Shown one piece after another: positions 44,135 through 54,584 of a stretch of DNA of 64,000 nt. The notes under the pieces were generated by a model. The model had not been told where the DNA came from. It was given only the letters and a program-made list of their open reading frames with translations, and ran no database searches. This DNA comes from Candidatus Pelagisphaera phototrophica. Its GTDB lineage: Bacteria > Verrucomicrobiota > Verrucomicrobiia > Opitutales > Opitutaceae. Each line of letters begins with the position of its first letter. Positions within the stretch are counted from its first letter, which is position 1. The stretch is from the NCBI RefSeq assembly GCF_014529625.1, contig NZ_CP076039.1, positions 744,001-808,000 on the forward strand, in the 5' to 3' direction. Both the position numbers and the translations under genes were made by a program.

Positions 44135-45741
44135 GATTCGCGTTCGTTTTTGAGAAACGAGTAAATTCCTATGATGAACAGAATTGCGAGGAGGACGAGA
44201 CCTGCCGCAGGTATCATCCCGTGCCAGTCTCTCATGTGAGACTTCCCGTAGAGGACCCAGACTGAGCCGATAGTGGCGACGCCGGTGGCAAATCCCATGA
44301 GAACGTTCCAGATAATGCGGGTGGTACCTTCCGGTCGGTTCTCACCGAGCACCTTCTTGGAATTCATCATCAGGAAGAAAGTAAAATAGGCGATTGGGAT
44401 TAGGGAGCCGCCGATTACAGAGGTTGGAATAGCCAAGGCAGCCGCGGCCGCACCGGTCCATACAAAGGGACCAGCGAATCCGGCAATACCGGAAACGGCA
44501 CACCCAATGTAGTGTGCATTCTTATCGCCGCGTTTCCCGAGTAGCTCCTGAAAGGCGAGCCCGTTGATCAGCATGAGAATGATGATCGTAGATACAGCCA
44601 TTCCGAGGACGCCGAGTCCGAAAATGGTTTGGGAGACGACCTTGCCTGCGAGCGGCTCGAGAGTGGTGGCCAACTGGAAATTGTCTCGTTTGACCAAGCT
44701 GAGTGCCAGCTCAAGGTCGGCGGCGTTGGTCGTTCCGGGATGGGCTTCCTGGAGTTGGGCGAGCGTTCCGGCTGCGACGGGAGAGTTGGGGTCGACGTCG
44801 CCGATTTTTGTGTGGAACTGGGAGGCAGCGGCGATGACGACGCAGCTGGTCGCTAGAAAGAAAGGAATGAAAAGGCCAATGGACAGGTCGAATATCGAGA
44901 AGGAGCGATGGGTCTTCCCCCAGCTCTTTTTGAGCAATGAGTAAGGGAGCAGCCAGGTCATGTTGATTCCTACGGCAGTACCAAAGGCGGCGATGATGAT
45001 GTCCCTTTGGTCAGTAATGATTTTGGCGGTCCACCAGTCGGGGTGGCTGGATGCGGCAATGAGATCGGCGTAACCTGCCGCGGGAGAGATGAGTAGTTTG
45101 GGATTAGGGATTAAGCCGCCGAAAAGAGAGCCCCATTGAATGCCTCCCGTTGTCGCTAGTGTGATGACGACTAGAATGAAGGAGATAACGATCATGCCGA
45201 CCATGACCTTGATAATTCGGTCGAAGGTCCTGGCCCCCTTGCCTTCGGATTCGTAGAGGACGTTGATGGCGAATCCGATCGTTAGGAGAATTAGGCATAT
45301 GATAGCGGTCGAGGTGTTGCTGTCGCCCACGAAGGGCAGCAGGTTTTGCTGGATGGCGGCGCGGCCGAGGTTGAACTGGGGCATGCACCAGACGATATTG
45401 GCCATTATGGTGGCGATCATCCAGGCCCAGCCCAGAGCGGGGGAAAGGTGAGTGTTGACGAGCCCAAAGGGCGCTTTCTCGGTCGAGAGGGTGACGTAGG
45501 CGATGGCCGAGAGCATTATGATTCCGCAGATCATCGCGAGAGGTTGCAGCCAGAGGAGCCCGAAGCCTGCGATCACACCCAGGTAGAGGGCTCCGGCGAG
45601 CGAGCCGCCGCCGAGGGTGATGGCGCCTTGGAGCCAACCCGGACCGGATAGTTTGGTGAAAATTCCCAGCCTTTTGATTAGGGGGGAGGCTTCTGCTTCG
45701 GCGATTAAGGCGGCTTCGCGATTTGATTCTTCTGTGCTCAT
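44131..45741 (-). CDS. Nramp-superfamily transporter lacking the metal-binding motifs
   Basis: A 536-residue inner-membrane protein with about 11-12 helices and the Nramp/LeuT-type fold. The opening [20 protein letters not shown] (residues 31-50) aligns with helix one of Nramp, but the DPGN metal ligands are replaced by GGGS-type sequence. In helix six, [15 protein letters not shown] (about residues 254-267) has no MPHN. Without those ligands transport of Mn or Fe is unlikely. The gene overlaps by 4 bases both the isomerase-like gene upstream and the Gfo/Idh gene downstream, which points to an organic substrate of the same pathway. Confidence 0.85.
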   Translation of the reverse strand: MSTEESNREAALIAEAEASPLIKRLGIFTKLSGPGWLQGAITLGGGSLAGALYLGVIAGFGLLWLQPLAMICGIIMLSAIAYVTLSTEKAPFGLVNTHLSPALGWAWMIATIMANIVWCMPQFNLGRAAIQQNLLPFVGDSNTSTAIICLILLTIGFAINVLYESEGKGARTFDRIIKVMVGMIVISFILVVITLATTGGIQWGSLFGGLIPNPKLLISPAAGYADLIAASSHPDWWTAKIITDQRDIIIAAFGTAVGINMTWLLPYSLLKKSWGKTHRSFSIFDLSIGLFIPFFLATSCVVIAAASQFHTKIGDVDPNSPVAAGTLAQLQEAHPGTTNAADLELALSLVKRDNFQLATTLEPLAGKVVSQTIFGLGVLGMAVSTIIILMLINGLAFQELLGKRGDKNAHYIGCAVSGIAGFAGPFVWTGAAAAALAIPTSVIGGSLIPIAYFTFFLMMNSKKVLGENRPEGTTRIIWNVLMGFATGVATIGSVWVLYGKSHMRDWHGMIPAAGLVLLAILFIIGIYSFLKNERES

Positions 45742-46565
45742 AGGGAGGGGGTGCTTTTGAATGCTTTTTTGAGGTTTTGTAGACTTTCCTTGGCAATATT
45801 CTCGGCGCCAGGGGAGTAGTCAAAGACTTCGACGGAAACCCACCGGTCGTAGCCGGCGTTGTCGAGGGCGTCTGCGATGGGTTGAAATTCTAGGTCGCCC
45901 ATACCGGGACCCAGGAGATTCGGATCGTTGGCGTGGAAGTGAATTGTGTAGTCGCGGCTCGAATCGATGATTTCGGGAATCGATCCAGGCTCAGCGGACA
46001 TGGCCTTAACATCGAGATGCAGGCGGATGTTTGGGTGGTTGATCTTGTCTATCAACTTAATCGTCTCTGCCGCGGAAGTTAGGAAATTCGTCTCGTTCTG
46101 TCCAAGCGGTTCCATGGCGATGGATACGGCGAGCGTCGCACAATGTTCGCCAAGCGAGCGAAGTAGATCAGCGGCTCGGTTGGCCGCATCATCGTAGGAA
46201 TCATTTGTATTCAGATTTCGTTGCTTGGGACTCCCCCAAACCATCACTTTACCGCCCATCGCAGCACAGAGGTCGGCTAGGTGCTTTCCGAAGTCGAGAG
46301 TCTTTTGGCGAACCGCTGAATCAGGGGTCGTCAAATGCATTCCTTCCGGTTTGACGAGGAGCCAGTGGAGTCCGACGACTTCGAGGCCATGCTCTCGAAC
46401 GATGTTACCCATGGACTTTGCTTCAAGTATCGTCAGGTCACGTGGGTCCTCATTCAGCGTAAACGGAGCAATCTCGAGCCCTTGATACCCTGTATCGAAA
46501 GCGCTGGCACACGTGTCGCTCAGGCTCCAGCCTTGGTAAGTTTCGTTACAAATAGCGAATTTCAT
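45738..46565 (-). CDS. Sugar phosphate isomerase/epimerase-like TIM barrel
   Basis: A 275-residue xylose-isomerase-like TIM barrel. The frame is open to 46721, but the ATG at 46565 starts the fold ([19 protein letters not shown]). Metal-ligand segments are [41 protein letters not shown] (Glu), [10 protein letters not shown] (Asp), IHFHANDPN (His) and WVSVEVFDY (Glu) near the end. Members isomerise or epimerise keto-sugars or cleave related compounds. Start and stop overlap the neighbouring transporter gene in ATGA, so translation is coupled. Confidence 0.88.
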   Translation of the reverse strand: MKFAICNETYQGWSLSDTCASAFDTGYQGLEIAPFTLNEDPRDLTILEAKSMGNIVREHGLEVVGLHWLLVKPEGMHLTTPDSAVRQKTLDFGKHLADLCAAMGGKVMVWGSPKQRNLNTNDSYDDAANRAADLLRSLGEHCATLAVSIAMEPLGQNETNFLTSAAETIKLIDKINHPNIRLHLDVKAMSAEPGSIPEIIDSSRDYTIHFHANDPNLLGPGMGDLEFQPIADALDNAGYDRWVSVEVFDYSPGAENIAKESLQNLKKAFKSTPSL

Positions 46566-46593
46566 ATCGGATAGCCTTATAGGGCGGGAGAGA

Positions 46594-47370
46594 CTATTCA
46601 AAAAAGGTCTGAGTATTGGTTTTAGATTCTGGCGCCCAGATCTTGATACTATCGACCCAACCGATGTCGTCGAAAGAGCCAAATCCGATGAATCCCTGCT
46701 CGAATGGCACGTCGTCAGCAATCATTATGGGAGTGAGCATATCATCGAAGTATAGAGCGACAGTGCTCTTCGCCACATCGCGGACTATGCGAATCTTACG
46801 CCAAACATTGACTCCCCAGTCTACTCCCACGGTCCGGAAGTCTGTGATGGGAGTTCGGGGCGACTCGTTAACGACGAAAACATTGTGAGCGTTGTTGTCA
46901 CCTGTCTTCGCTACGTGGATATATATGTAGTGAGCGGGATCTTGGAAACCGAAGAAAAAGCAATGGTCTCTATGAGCGTACCCTCCCGCTTTGGTGGGGT
47001 CTGGATTTTCCTTCATGAACTGGGCAATTGGAGTGCCTTTGACGCCACTTTGAAGGATAGCCACTTCGAGAACAAAGCTTCCAAAAGTCTTCCCTTTAAT
47101 TAGGGCGATATTCAGGGGCGAACGGTGTGGGGGCTCGTACTTGCTCTTACCTTCGAGGGCCAGAAACTGTTTACCCTTTTTCTTTTTTAGTACCCAAGCA
47201 GACGAGTCCGTCATCATGAAGTCGTCATACGAATTTTTGGAGTTGAAGGATTGTTCGTATTGGAGGGCGTAGCCTTCAGGAAGCTCTACAGCGGATAGGG
47301 AAACAAGAGAGATGAGCCCGATGAAGAGGCAGGTCACCTGGTGGAGTTGATTAGTGGTGGGTGCGGTCAT
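46594..47370 (-). CDS. Secreted DUF1080/LamG-like carbohydrate-active protein
   Basis: A 258-residue secreted protein with a signal peptide (about residues 1-28) and a single beta-sandwich. The segments [61 protein letters not shown] and [20 protein letters not shown] are typical of DUF1080/concanavalin-like domains. It is first in the four-gene minus-strand operon and probably releases or binds the sugar that the transporter, isomerase and dehydrogenase then use. Activity is inferred. About 225 bases without a gene lie between it and the divergent SDR start. Confidence 0.75.
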   Translation of the reverse strand: MTAPTTNQLHQVTCLFIGLISLVSLSAVELPEGYALQYEQSFNSKNSYDDFMMTDSSAWVLKKKKGKQFLALEGKSKYEPPHRSPLNIALIKGKTFGSFVLEVAILQSGVKGTPIAQFMKENPDPTKAGGYAHRDHCFFFGFQDPAHYIYIHVAKTGDNNAHNVFVVNESPRTPITDFRTVGVDWGVNVWRKIRIVRDVAKSTVALYFDDMLTPIMIADDVPFEQGFIGFGSFDDIGWVDSIKIWAPESKTNTQTFFE

Positions 47371-47595
47371 GAAGGGATAGAGATGGCAGTGTTGGGAAGG
47401 AAGTTAGGACGGCTCGTTACCCGAATGCAAATGATAAACCCCAAAATCACACACCTGTAGGGTTTTTGTTGGGGAGGGGTCGTGTTGGAAGCCGAACCAA
47501 GAGAGTTTACCGTTTGAGCACGTCGCTCGACTGTTTCAGTTAATTTGAGCGGTATGAGGTTGCTGATTTTTGATTGGACGCCATCAAGGAAAGGC

Positions 47596-48381
47596 ATGGA
47601 TACAGAGCTGAAGGGCAAGGTTGTGATCGTCACGGGAGGCAATAAAGGAATTGGCGAAGGGATATCCCGTTCGTTCGCGGCGGAGGGAGCCATCGTTGTG
47701 GTATTCGGTCGCAATCGGGAAGAGGGGGAGACCTTTTGCGAGGCTCTGCGATCGGAAGGGGCACAAGCGGCTTTCCGGTTGGCAGAATTGACCAGAGAGT
47801 CGGAGGTGTTCGCGGCCGTCTCCCAGACGCTGGAGGAATTTGGACGTATCGATGTGCTGGTTAACAACGCCGGCGTGAATGACGGAGTGGATTTGATGGC
47901 CAGTGTAGAGGCGTTTCGCGGTTCGCTGGAAAAGAACCTAACGCAGTGCTACGCCTTGGTGCACCATTGTTTGGACGCTTTGAAGGCGAGCCGAGGCAAT
48001 ATTGTAAACATTGGTTCCAAGGTTGCGGAAACCGGGCAAGGAGGAACCTCGGGATACGCGGCGTCCAAGGGAGGCCTGAATGCGCTTACTCGGGAGTGGG
48101 CTCTGGATTTGGCGGGCGACGGCATCCGCGTCAATTGCGTCATTCCCGCTGAGGTGATGACCCCGCTTTACGAGCGGTGGATCGCGCAGCAGTCGGATCC
48201 GAAAGGCGATTTGAAGGCGATCTGCGATTCGATCCCGTTAGAGAAGCGGATGACGACGATCGAGGAAATCGGAGACACTGTGGTTTTTGTAGCGTCGCCT
48301 AAGTCCTCGCACACGACTGGGCAGATTTTGTATGTGGATGGGGGCTACACCCATATCGACAGACGGTTCACAACTGATTAA
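47596..48381 (+). CDS. Short-chain dehydrogenase/reductase
   Basis: A 261-residue classical SDR from the ATG at 47596 (the frame opens earlier at 47545). The cofactor motif is TGGNKGIGEG (residues 12-21), NNAG lies in VLVNNAGVNDG, and the catalytic Ser, Tyr and Lys appear in NIGSKVAETG and SGYAASKGG. The C-terminal GQILYVDGGYTH is normal. It resembles sugar (fucose-type) or glucose dehydrogenases, but the substrate is not certain. It is divergent from the transporter operon and may act on the same sugar. Confidence 0.9.
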   Translation: MDTELKGKVVIVTGGNKGIGEGISRSFAAEGAIVVVFGRNREEGETFCEALRSEGAQAAFRLAELTRESEVFAAVSQTLEEFGRIDVLVNNAGVNDGVDLMASVEAFRGSLEKNLTQCYALVHHCLDALKASRGNIVNIGSKVAETGQGGTSGYAASKGGLNALTREWALDLAGDGIRVNCVIPAEVMTPLYERWIAQQSDPKGDLKAICDSIPLEKRMTTIEEIGDTVVFVASPKSSHTTGQILYVDGGYTHIDRRFTTD

Positions 48382-48412
48382 TCTGATATTGGTAAATGGG
48401 CGCTCGGCCCAG

Positions 48413-48441
48413 CGGCAGGCTCTGGGTGGTGAGCTCTGCCG
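48413..48441. terminator. Strong hairpin between convergent genes
   Basis: CGGCAGGCTC pairs with GAGCTCTGCCG with one bulged T and an 8-base loop. It lies between the SDR stop and the convergent TIM-barrel gene stop. No U-tract follows on either strand, so a role in termination or RNA stability is only inferred. Confidence 0.45.
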
Positions 48442-48467
48442 AACCAAGATCGCGTGCTGCCTGAACC

Positions 48468-49385
48468 TTAAGCCAGTTCGCCAACAACGTGTTCGATCAG
48501 TCGCTTAGTCGCTAGGATACCTTTAACGGGGTCTACGCCATGACCTTCGAATTCGATCCCAATGGAGCCCTTGAATCCTGAGTCCAGGACAATCTTCATC
48601 ATCCGCCTGTAGTCGATATTGGTTTCGTTACCTTCGCTGTCGAATTCCTTGGACTTTGCACAGACGATTTTGGCATAGGGCATGAGTTCTTCAACTCCCC
48701 TATAGGGATCGTACCCATGAAAATTCTGAAAGTCGGGCAAGGTGCCGCAGTTTCGCTTCTCGACCTTACTCATGACATCGGCGAGCCACTTTCCGTTGCT
48801 GGAGAATCCACCGTGATTTTCGACTAGGATATTCATCCCAAAAGGGGTGGCGACATCGCAAAGCTGTCGTAGACCATCTATCGCATACTTCTTTTGTTCC
48901 TCGAAGTCTCCGTCGGACCGGCAGTCGACGCGTATCGCATTTCCGCCGAGCAAGCGAACCGCCTCCATCCAAGGAATATAGCCCTCTACAGCATTGTAAC
49001 GCGTTGATGAGTCCGGAGAATCGAGAGCAACATCCGACCGGCAAAGCATCATTGTGCAAGTGGCTCCGACATCGTTGCTTCGTTGTTTCAATTCTCGGAA
49101 GAAACGCGTGTCTCTCACTTTGTCTAGAATATGCCCATTGAAGTACTCCAAAGCGGTGATTCCAGTGCCTTCGACGACGGTTTTTGGAAAATCTAGGATG
49201 TCAAAGGTCCCGTCTCTAAGTTGCCGATTGAAGGAATACTGTTGGACTGCTAGGGTGAGCCCATTGGATGCGAGAGTACCTTTGGCTTGAAGAAACTGGG
49301 GAAGGGCAAGGGTTCCTGCTCCAACGGCGAGCTGCTTTATCGTCTCGCGACGGTTGAGCAAATTTGGGGTGTGATTCTTGGACAT
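48468..49385 (-). CDS. Tat-exported sugar isomerase-like TIM barrel
   Basis: A 305-residue xylose-isomerase-like TIM barrel carrying an N-terminal twin-arginine signal (NRRETIKQLAVGAGTLALP), so it is expected outside the cytoplasm. ALEYFNGHILDKVRD, IRVDCRSDGDFEEQKK, NILVENHGGFSSN (Glu-Asn) and SIGIEFEGHGVD carry the likely metal ligands. Exported TIM barrels of this group are frequent in PVC bacteria, often with oxidoreductases, but have few proven activities. Confidence 0.85.
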   Translation of the reverse strand: MSKNHTPNLLNRRETIKQLAVGAGTLALPQFLQAKGTLASNGLTLAVQQYSFNRQLRDGTFDILDFPKTVVEGTGITALEYFNGHILDKVRDTRFFRELKQRSNDVGATCTMMLCRSDVALDSPDSSTRYNAVEGYIPWMEAVRLLGGNAIRVDCRSDGDFEEQKKYAIDGLRQLCDVATPFGMNILVENHGGFSSNGKWLADVMSKVEKRNCGTLPDFQNFHGYDPYRGVEELMPYAKIVCAKSKEFDSEGNETNIDYRRMMKIVLDSGFKGSIGIEFEGHGVDPVKGILATKRLIEHVVGELA

Positions 49386-49447
49386 GGATTAAAGACTGAT
49401 CAAAATATAGATCTCAGCAATTCCTTTTCTCAGACAAACGGGAACAT

Positions 49448-51148
49448 TCACATTGCCAGTATTTTAGCCGACATAGGCTCCTTCTGAGGAAATAGCTTCT
49501 CGATGGTCATGAGTGACAGGGTGAGAAAGGAAGGAAGAAAGATTAATGTGACGAAGGTTGAAAACATTAGGCCGAAAAGGACAATTGCACCGACCCCGCG
49601 GTAAAGTTCCGTTCCCGCTCCAGGGAAGACGACTAATGGGGCGATCCCGAATACGGTTGTTGTCGTGGACATCAAAATTGGACGGATTCTTGATAGAGTG
49701 GCAGCGTGAATGGATTCGGAGATGCTTATACCTGCCCTGAGGCTGTCGATCGTTTTGCTGACGATGAGTATTGGATTGTTAACTACGGTCCCAAGTAGTA
49801 TAAGAAATCCAAGCATCGTTATCATGTCGAAAGGCTGCTGAATGGGTTTAAGTCCAAAGAAGCTGAATATAAATCCGGAAGCGTTTAAAAGCCACAGCCC
49901 GGCGATCCCTCCGGCGATCCCAATAGGCACAGTCGCCAGGATGATGAATGGAAATCCCCAGTGGGAAAAGACTGCTGCGAGCAGGAGATAGGAGAGAACG
50001 ACCGCGATTAGAAAGTTGCCAATCAAGGCCTCGCGGGTTTTTTGAAGTTGATCGCCCGCACCCGTAACATCGACTATGACGTTTGAATCGATTTCACCTT
50101 GGTCCCGTAAATGGTTGACGATTTCGTTTCGAACGATCTCGACAGCATCCTCCAGAGCGATTGACCGAGGAGGGATGATATTCAAGGTAACCGTCCGTTC
50201 TCCGTTCAGGCGACGAATAGACGAAGTATCCACTTTTTCCACAAGGTCCGCAACCGCATCGACTGAGACGATGCCTCCTGCGGGTGCGTACAAGGGTAGA
50301 TTTGCCAATTCATCTAGGCTTCCTATCTCTCCGTCACGACTGTAGAGAAATACATCTATACGTTGCCCATCTAGGAGAAACTCGTCCACATAAGCACCGT
50401 CGGTGAGAGCAGACAAGGCGAAGCCAAACGACTGGTTCGTGAATCCCAGTTCGGCGGCTCGATCCCAATTGGGGCGAATTTCCACCATGGGTTGTTGCAG
50501 GCTCAATGCGGAAGGTTCGGAGTTTACCTGAGGTGAATCGAGTACCTCGAATGCTCTTCGATAGGCCTTGTCGGCGACAGTGTAAATTATGGAAAGATCC
50601 GCTCCACTTATATCGAGATTTACGCTACGAGAACCTCCGTCGTTGCTGGAAATGATCGATCCTCGACTATTGAAATTTCTTATGCCCGGAAATTTCTCAA
50701 AGTAGTTGGAAAACACATCGCTGAGTTCATCGATGCGTGTAGGATCTTCGCATTCAGCTACGATTTGTATCATCCCAGTCCTCAAAATCATCAGCATTCG
50801 GGCAATCGGGGGAACGTCTCTTTTGAGGTGGACTTCGCTGTCAGGATTGAGCCGGTTCATGTAAGGGACGAAATAATCATTCACCTCTCGGGCAATTTCG
50901 TCCATCGTCTCAATATTATATCCGGGAGGCATTATAAGCCGCGAGAAAATCTTAGCTTCTTCTCCCTCCGGAAGATACTCGGCAGAAGGGGTTAGCGTAT
51001 AGATGATCAGAAAGCTTAGCCCCACGGTCGTCAGGGCTCCTGCTAAAGCTCGTTTCCAGGAATAGGAGATTTTTCGGACAGATTGATCGAAGAATGTGAA
51101 TACCTTAGAAGGTGACTTTCGCTTCGATTCGCTACTGATCGGGTCTCT
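49448..51148 (-). pseudogene. RND efflux transporter, C-terminal half only
   Basis: The reading frame covers only the second half of an RND (hydrophobe/amphiphile) pump: helix seven in ALTTVGLSFLIIYTLTPS, the second porter domain (FSRLIMPPGYNIETM, QQPMVEIRPNWDRAAELGF) and helices eight to twelve (GTVVNNPILIVSKTIDSLRAG, RIRPILMSTTTTVFGIAPL). In the same frame protein-like sequence continues upstream of the GTG at 51025 (SKVFTFFDQSVRKISYSW) to an in-frame TAA at 51149-51151. The N-terminal half of about 450-500 residues is absent, and no membrane-fusion or outer-membrane partner is near. It looks like a 5'-deleted remnant. Confidence 0.75.
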
Positions 51149-51200
51149 TTATGCGATGAGTCGCTTGGAGGATGGAACGCAAGATAAGTGATCCTGAGCC

Positions 51201-51629
51201 TTGTGTCTCTTGAATGAAAAATATAAGTCCATAAATGTGAAAATTCTGTATCAACGTAATTCATCGTCGCACGAGAGGAAGAGATTAGGCCCCTATGAAA
51301 TCGAATCCTTGATCGCTCCGGGTCAGGAGGGGCAGTTCACTGCTTATCGTGTAAGGGTTGAAGCAGGCCAAGAAACGAGTGAGAGCTATCACAAAATCGC
51401 CGAGGAATGCTATTATGTTGTCAGTGGGACCGGAAAGGCGATACTAGATGATTCTGAATACGAGTTAAACCCCGGAGATTTTCTGCGTTTGCCACCAGGA
51501 ACGCGGCACAAGTTTGTCACGAGCGACTCCCCGCTCGAAATGCTGGACATCCATTCCCCTGGCTCGCGGCCGGATCGGGATGTGTATTTTGTGGGTGAGA
51601 CACCGGAAGGGTTTACCTCGAAAGAATAG
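51201..51629 (+). CDS. Small cupin-domain protein
   Basis: Up to 142 residues; the start is uncertain (TTG at 51201 or GTG at 51237). One cupin beta-barrel is visible: VEAGQETSESYHKIAEECYYVVSG with first-motif ligands, and ELNPGDFLRLPPGTRHKFV with the second-motif His. Cupins of this type are often mannose-6-phosphate isomerase-like or dioxygenase-like; the activity is unknown. Its start region lies against the truncated RND remnant on the opposite strand, so it may have been brought here by the same rearrangement. Confidence 0.75.
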   Translation: MCLLNEKYKSINVKILYQRNSSSHERKRLGPYEIESLIAPGQEGQFTAYRVRVEAGQETSESYHKIAEECYYVVSGTGKAILDDSEYELNPGDFLRLPPGTRHKFVTSDSPLEMLDIHSPGSRPDRDVYFVGETPEGFTSKE

Positions 51630-51950
51630 ATTGGGGGTCCTCAAGAGAATTTTTAGCCGCGAGCAATAGCTCTTTTGCGGGTCAAAGCCTCTCGTGGGTG
51701 GCAGCAGAGGTTGCTGAATACGATAGGGCCGAAGTCGCGCTGTCGACCATAGGCTGGGTTGGAGAGCTCAGATATCGACCGCTCGGGAAGAAAGTTTATG
51801 GTCCAGATCGTTGACATGCTATCGGAGGACTGGGCCAGCCTTCCCTACCTAAATTCGGCATTCGTCAATCTGAAAATCTATGGGCTCGAAGAGACACCCA
51901 TTTGTTCCGCAGGAACAACAAGCTAAGCGATGTTAAAATTTATTTCCCCA
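51630..51950. other. Intergenic region holding dispersed repeat copy B
   Basis: About 320 bases between convergent genes with no supported coding frame. The only recognised content is the repeat at 51877-51936. No clear terminator U-tract is visible. Confidence 0.5.
51877..51936. repeat. Dispersed intergenic repeat, copy B
   Basis: Matches 4942-5001 in the same orientation, best over 51897-51936 (35 of 40 identical). It contains a perfect hairpin GTTCC-GCA-GGAAC near 51904-51916; in copy A one base of that stem differs. As in copy A the element lies just past the stop of a minus-strand gene and faces a plus-strand gene end. Confidence 0.55.
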
Positions 51951-52631
51951 CTACCAAGGTGCCTTGTCGACTCGGAGAAACTTCAAAACTTCAGGGGGTG
52001 GACCGTCGAACTTGGCCAAGGCGACGTTGCCGACGTAGCCGACTTCTCGAGCGCCTTCGTTGGTGGTGTAGTAGCCGCCCATGCTTAGGTCACGGTATTT
52101 GGCGAAGAACTCAGCCGCATTCTTGTATCTACGTTTCGCTTTCGGGAGGTAGCAAATGTCGTCGCATATTTTGGTCTGCTGCGCCTCCGAGAGATCGTAA
52201 AACGGTTTTTTGAAACGCTTTTGAGACTCGTCGTTGATCCACTTGAGTCCAGGGAGAATGACTTCGCGGTCGCTAACCTGAGCCGGGTAGGGGGCGCTTA
52301 CCCATTCGTCGATAAAGTCGGGTACCTTCAGTTCGCTGGCACTGGGGGAGTCGCCTGTTCTCGGAAGAATGACGTCTGAAAGGGCAGTGACCGTCTTTAG
52401 TTGTTCCGCATTTAGAATACGTTCCCAGGGAGGACTCTCGGGTATAACGAGATTTGGATCGGAACCATAGCCTTGAGGGGTGGAGATGGATGGACCGGAT
52501 TGTCCGAAGGACCCCGTGTTCAGAAATGGAACGGTGGCGGACGCGGTGAGCATCCATTTGATCGCGGATCGGCGATCCATGCGCTTGGATTCGACTAGCT
52601 CACGACGAGTAGATTCGTTTAGGGTATCCAT
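51951..52631 (-). CDS. Gluconate 2-dehydrogenase subunit 3 family protein
   Basis: A 226-residue small subunit that accompanies a GMC-type flavoprotein. A twin-arginine signal (DRRSAIKWMLTASATVPFL) is present after a short leader, so the complex is exported folded. LKTVTALSDVILPRTGDSPSA and VPDFIDEWVSAPYP are characteristic of this family. It starts one base after the GMC gene stop, so the two are an operon; the subunit probably carries the flavoprotein across the membrane. A cytochrome c subunit, the usual third component, is not adjacent. Confidence 0.9.
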   Translation of the reverse strand: MDTLNESTRRELVESKRMDRRSAIKWMLTASATVPFLNTGSFGQSGPSISTPQGYGSDPNLVIPESPPWERILNAEQLKTVTALSDVILPRTGDSPSASELKVPDFIDEWVSAPYPAQVSDREVILPGLKWINDESQKRFKKPFYDLSEAQQTKICDDICYLPKAKRRYKNAAEFFAKYRDLSMGGYYTTNEGAREVGYVGNVALAKFDGPPPEVLKFLRVDKAPW

Positions 52632-52632
52632 A

Positions 52633-54435
52633 TTAAATGTTTCCTTTCTTCATTTCATCCATCATGTAGTCGGCGGATCGCCAGGCGAGGGCCATAATGG
52701 TTAGGGTTGGGTTCTTGTCGGCGTTGGAGCAGAAGGGGCCTCCGTCAGTGATGAATAGATTTTTGACGTCCCAAGTTTGACTGTATTCATTGCATACGGT
52801 CGTTTTTGGATTGTCTCCCATAATCGTTCCGCCGACTTCGTGGATGATCAATCCGCCAGGGAGAATCGCTTTCTTCCCGGTCGTATCAACTTCGTCTCTG
52901 ATCGTCCCACCCATCTCTGTAATTAGCTCGGCAAAGGTTTTATGCATGTGAGCCGCTTGCCTGATTTCGTAATCGCTCCATTTCCAATGAAACTTAGCAA
53001 CTGGAATACCCCACTTGTCCGTTACTTTATCGTCGATTTCCAAATAGCAGTCATCGTTCGGTACCATTTCCCCGCGGCCGGCGTAGCTCATGAAGCTGCC
53101 GTAAAAGCGTCGAGCGTCCTCCTTCAATTGCTTCCCGTAACTGCCTTCCGTATAATCTTCGAGTCCGTTAAACGTTCCGACTCTTGGGGTGCCGCGACTG
53201 CCTCCCATTTCGATGTGGTAACCTCTTGGGAAGTCTAATTTACCCGCTAACTGTTCTTTGTAGAGCCACCAAGGTACATAGGAATGGCTTCCGCCCGCGC
53301 CGTCTTCATTGTGTGGCGGCATATTTTCCCAGGCGGGAATTTGCCCTCCGAGCCCAGCACCCACCGTATCCATAATATATTTTCCCACTTTCCCAGAGGA
53401 ATTAGCGATGCCGTTGGGAAAAAGCGCACTCTTGGAATTAAGCATAATACGAGCCGATTCGCACGAACTGGCAGCCAGAGCTACGATCTTCCCTTTGACC
53501 GAGTAGTCGAGCCCCGTGGTCTTATCGATAAAATTGACTCCAGTCGCCTTTCCAGCAGCGTCGATTTCGACCTCGCGGGCCATAGCGTCGGTGATGATGT
53601 CCAGATTCCCTGTTGCGAGGGCCGGTGGTATGTGGACAGTAGTCGATTGGTAATTGGCCTTAATCGAGCAACCACGCCCGCAAGGGGTTGCCCAGAAGCA
53701 AGCAAGGCGCTGTTCCATTTCCTGAGCGAGAATCCGGGCGGCTTTGGGATTATTTGGATGCAGCCACTTTGGGATCTTCTTTGAATTGAGTCGCTCGCTG
53801 AGAACCGCACGGTGGATGGGGATGACGGGTATACCCAGTTTCTGGGCATGTTTGCGGGTGTAAATCTCGCTGGCACGAGCCTTGGGCGGAGGTTGGAGAA
53901 CGCCCTCAGGCGAGTTGGGAGTGTTTTCTAGTCCTTCGTTGCTTCCGTAGACGCCGATCAGGGATTCTACTTTGTCGTAATAGGGTTCCACATCCGAGTA
54001 GGCGATGGGCCAGTCGATACCCACGCCGTCGCGGCTCTTGCCCTTGAAATCGTATTCTCCGTTGCGAAGCGAAATACGGCCCCAGTGATTGGTCCGTCCC
54101 CCGAGCATGCGAGCTCGCCACCACCAGAATTGCTCTTCTGACTTTTCGGAAGCATTGGTGTAGGGTTCGTGTGGGACTTTCCATCCACCATCGATGGTAG
54201 CATCGTAGAACCCGAAAGGCTTTTCAGGAGTGCCGCTGTCCCTTAAAGGCGCTTGGTGGCGCGTCTGGAACATGGGGGTCTCCTTAACCGGATCGTAGTT
54301 ACGCCCCGCTTCCAGCATGAGGACTTTAGCGCCATCCATAGCGAGTGTATAGGCGGTCTGTCCGCCAGCAGCTCCTGATCCAACGACAATGACGTCGTAT
54401 TCCGGCTTCGTTTTTCCTGCGTTAATGTGAGGCAT
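52633..54435 (-). CDS. GMC-family sugar/alcohol oxidoreductase
   Basis: A 600-residue FAD-dependent dehydrogenase. The dinucleotide fold opens YDVIVVGSGAAGGQTAYTL (residues 14-32) and VLMLEAGRNYDP; RMLGGRTNHWGRISLR is the GMC signature region. Near the C terminus IIHEVGGTIMGDNPKTTVCN holds the catalytic His, followed by NLFITDGGPFCSNADKNPTLTIMALA. No signal peptide is seen, consistent with transport on the Tat-carrying small subunit encoded next. Likely substrates are gluconate, other aldonates, sugars or polyols. Confidence 0.92.
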   Translation of the reverse strand: MPHINAGKTKPEYDVIVVGSGAAGGQTAYTLAMDGAKVLMLEAGRNYDPVKETPMFQTRHQAPLRDSGTPEKPFGFYDATIDGGWKVPHEPYTNASEKSEEQFWWWRARMLGGRTNHWGRISLRNGEYDFKGKSRDGVGIDWPIAYSDVEPYYDKVESLIGVYGSNEGLENTPNSPEGVLQPPPKARASEIYTRKHAQKLGIPVIPIHRAVLSERLNSKKIPKWLHPNNPKAARILAQEMEQRLACFWATPCGRGCSIKANYQSTTVHIPPALATGNLDIITDAMAREVEIDAAGKATGVNFIDKTTGLDYSVKGKIVALAASSCESARIMLNSKSALFPNGIANSSGKVGKYIMDTVGAGLGGQIPAWENMPPHNEDGAGGSHSYVPWWLYKEQLAGKLDFPRGYHIEMGGSRGTPRVGTFNGLEDYTEGSYGKQLKEDARRFYGSFMSYAGRGEMVPNDDCYLEIDDKVTDKWGIPVAKFHWKWSDYEIRQAAHMHKTFAELITEMGGTIRDEVDTTGKKAILPGGLIIHEVGGTIMGDNPKTTVCNEYSQTWDVKNLFITDGGPFCSNADKNPTLTIMALAWRSADYMMDEMKKGNI

Positions 54436-54584
54436 TTTAAAGGATAAAGGGTGAAAATGGGAATCGAGTAGTGAGAAGAACTCGGAATTGGTTTAGGGTT
54501 AAGTCTGGGGTGCAGACGTTCTCTGGCAAGAGATGATTAGATAGAATATTCAGTGTCCGTTTCTTGGTGAATGTCTATTGCTTC

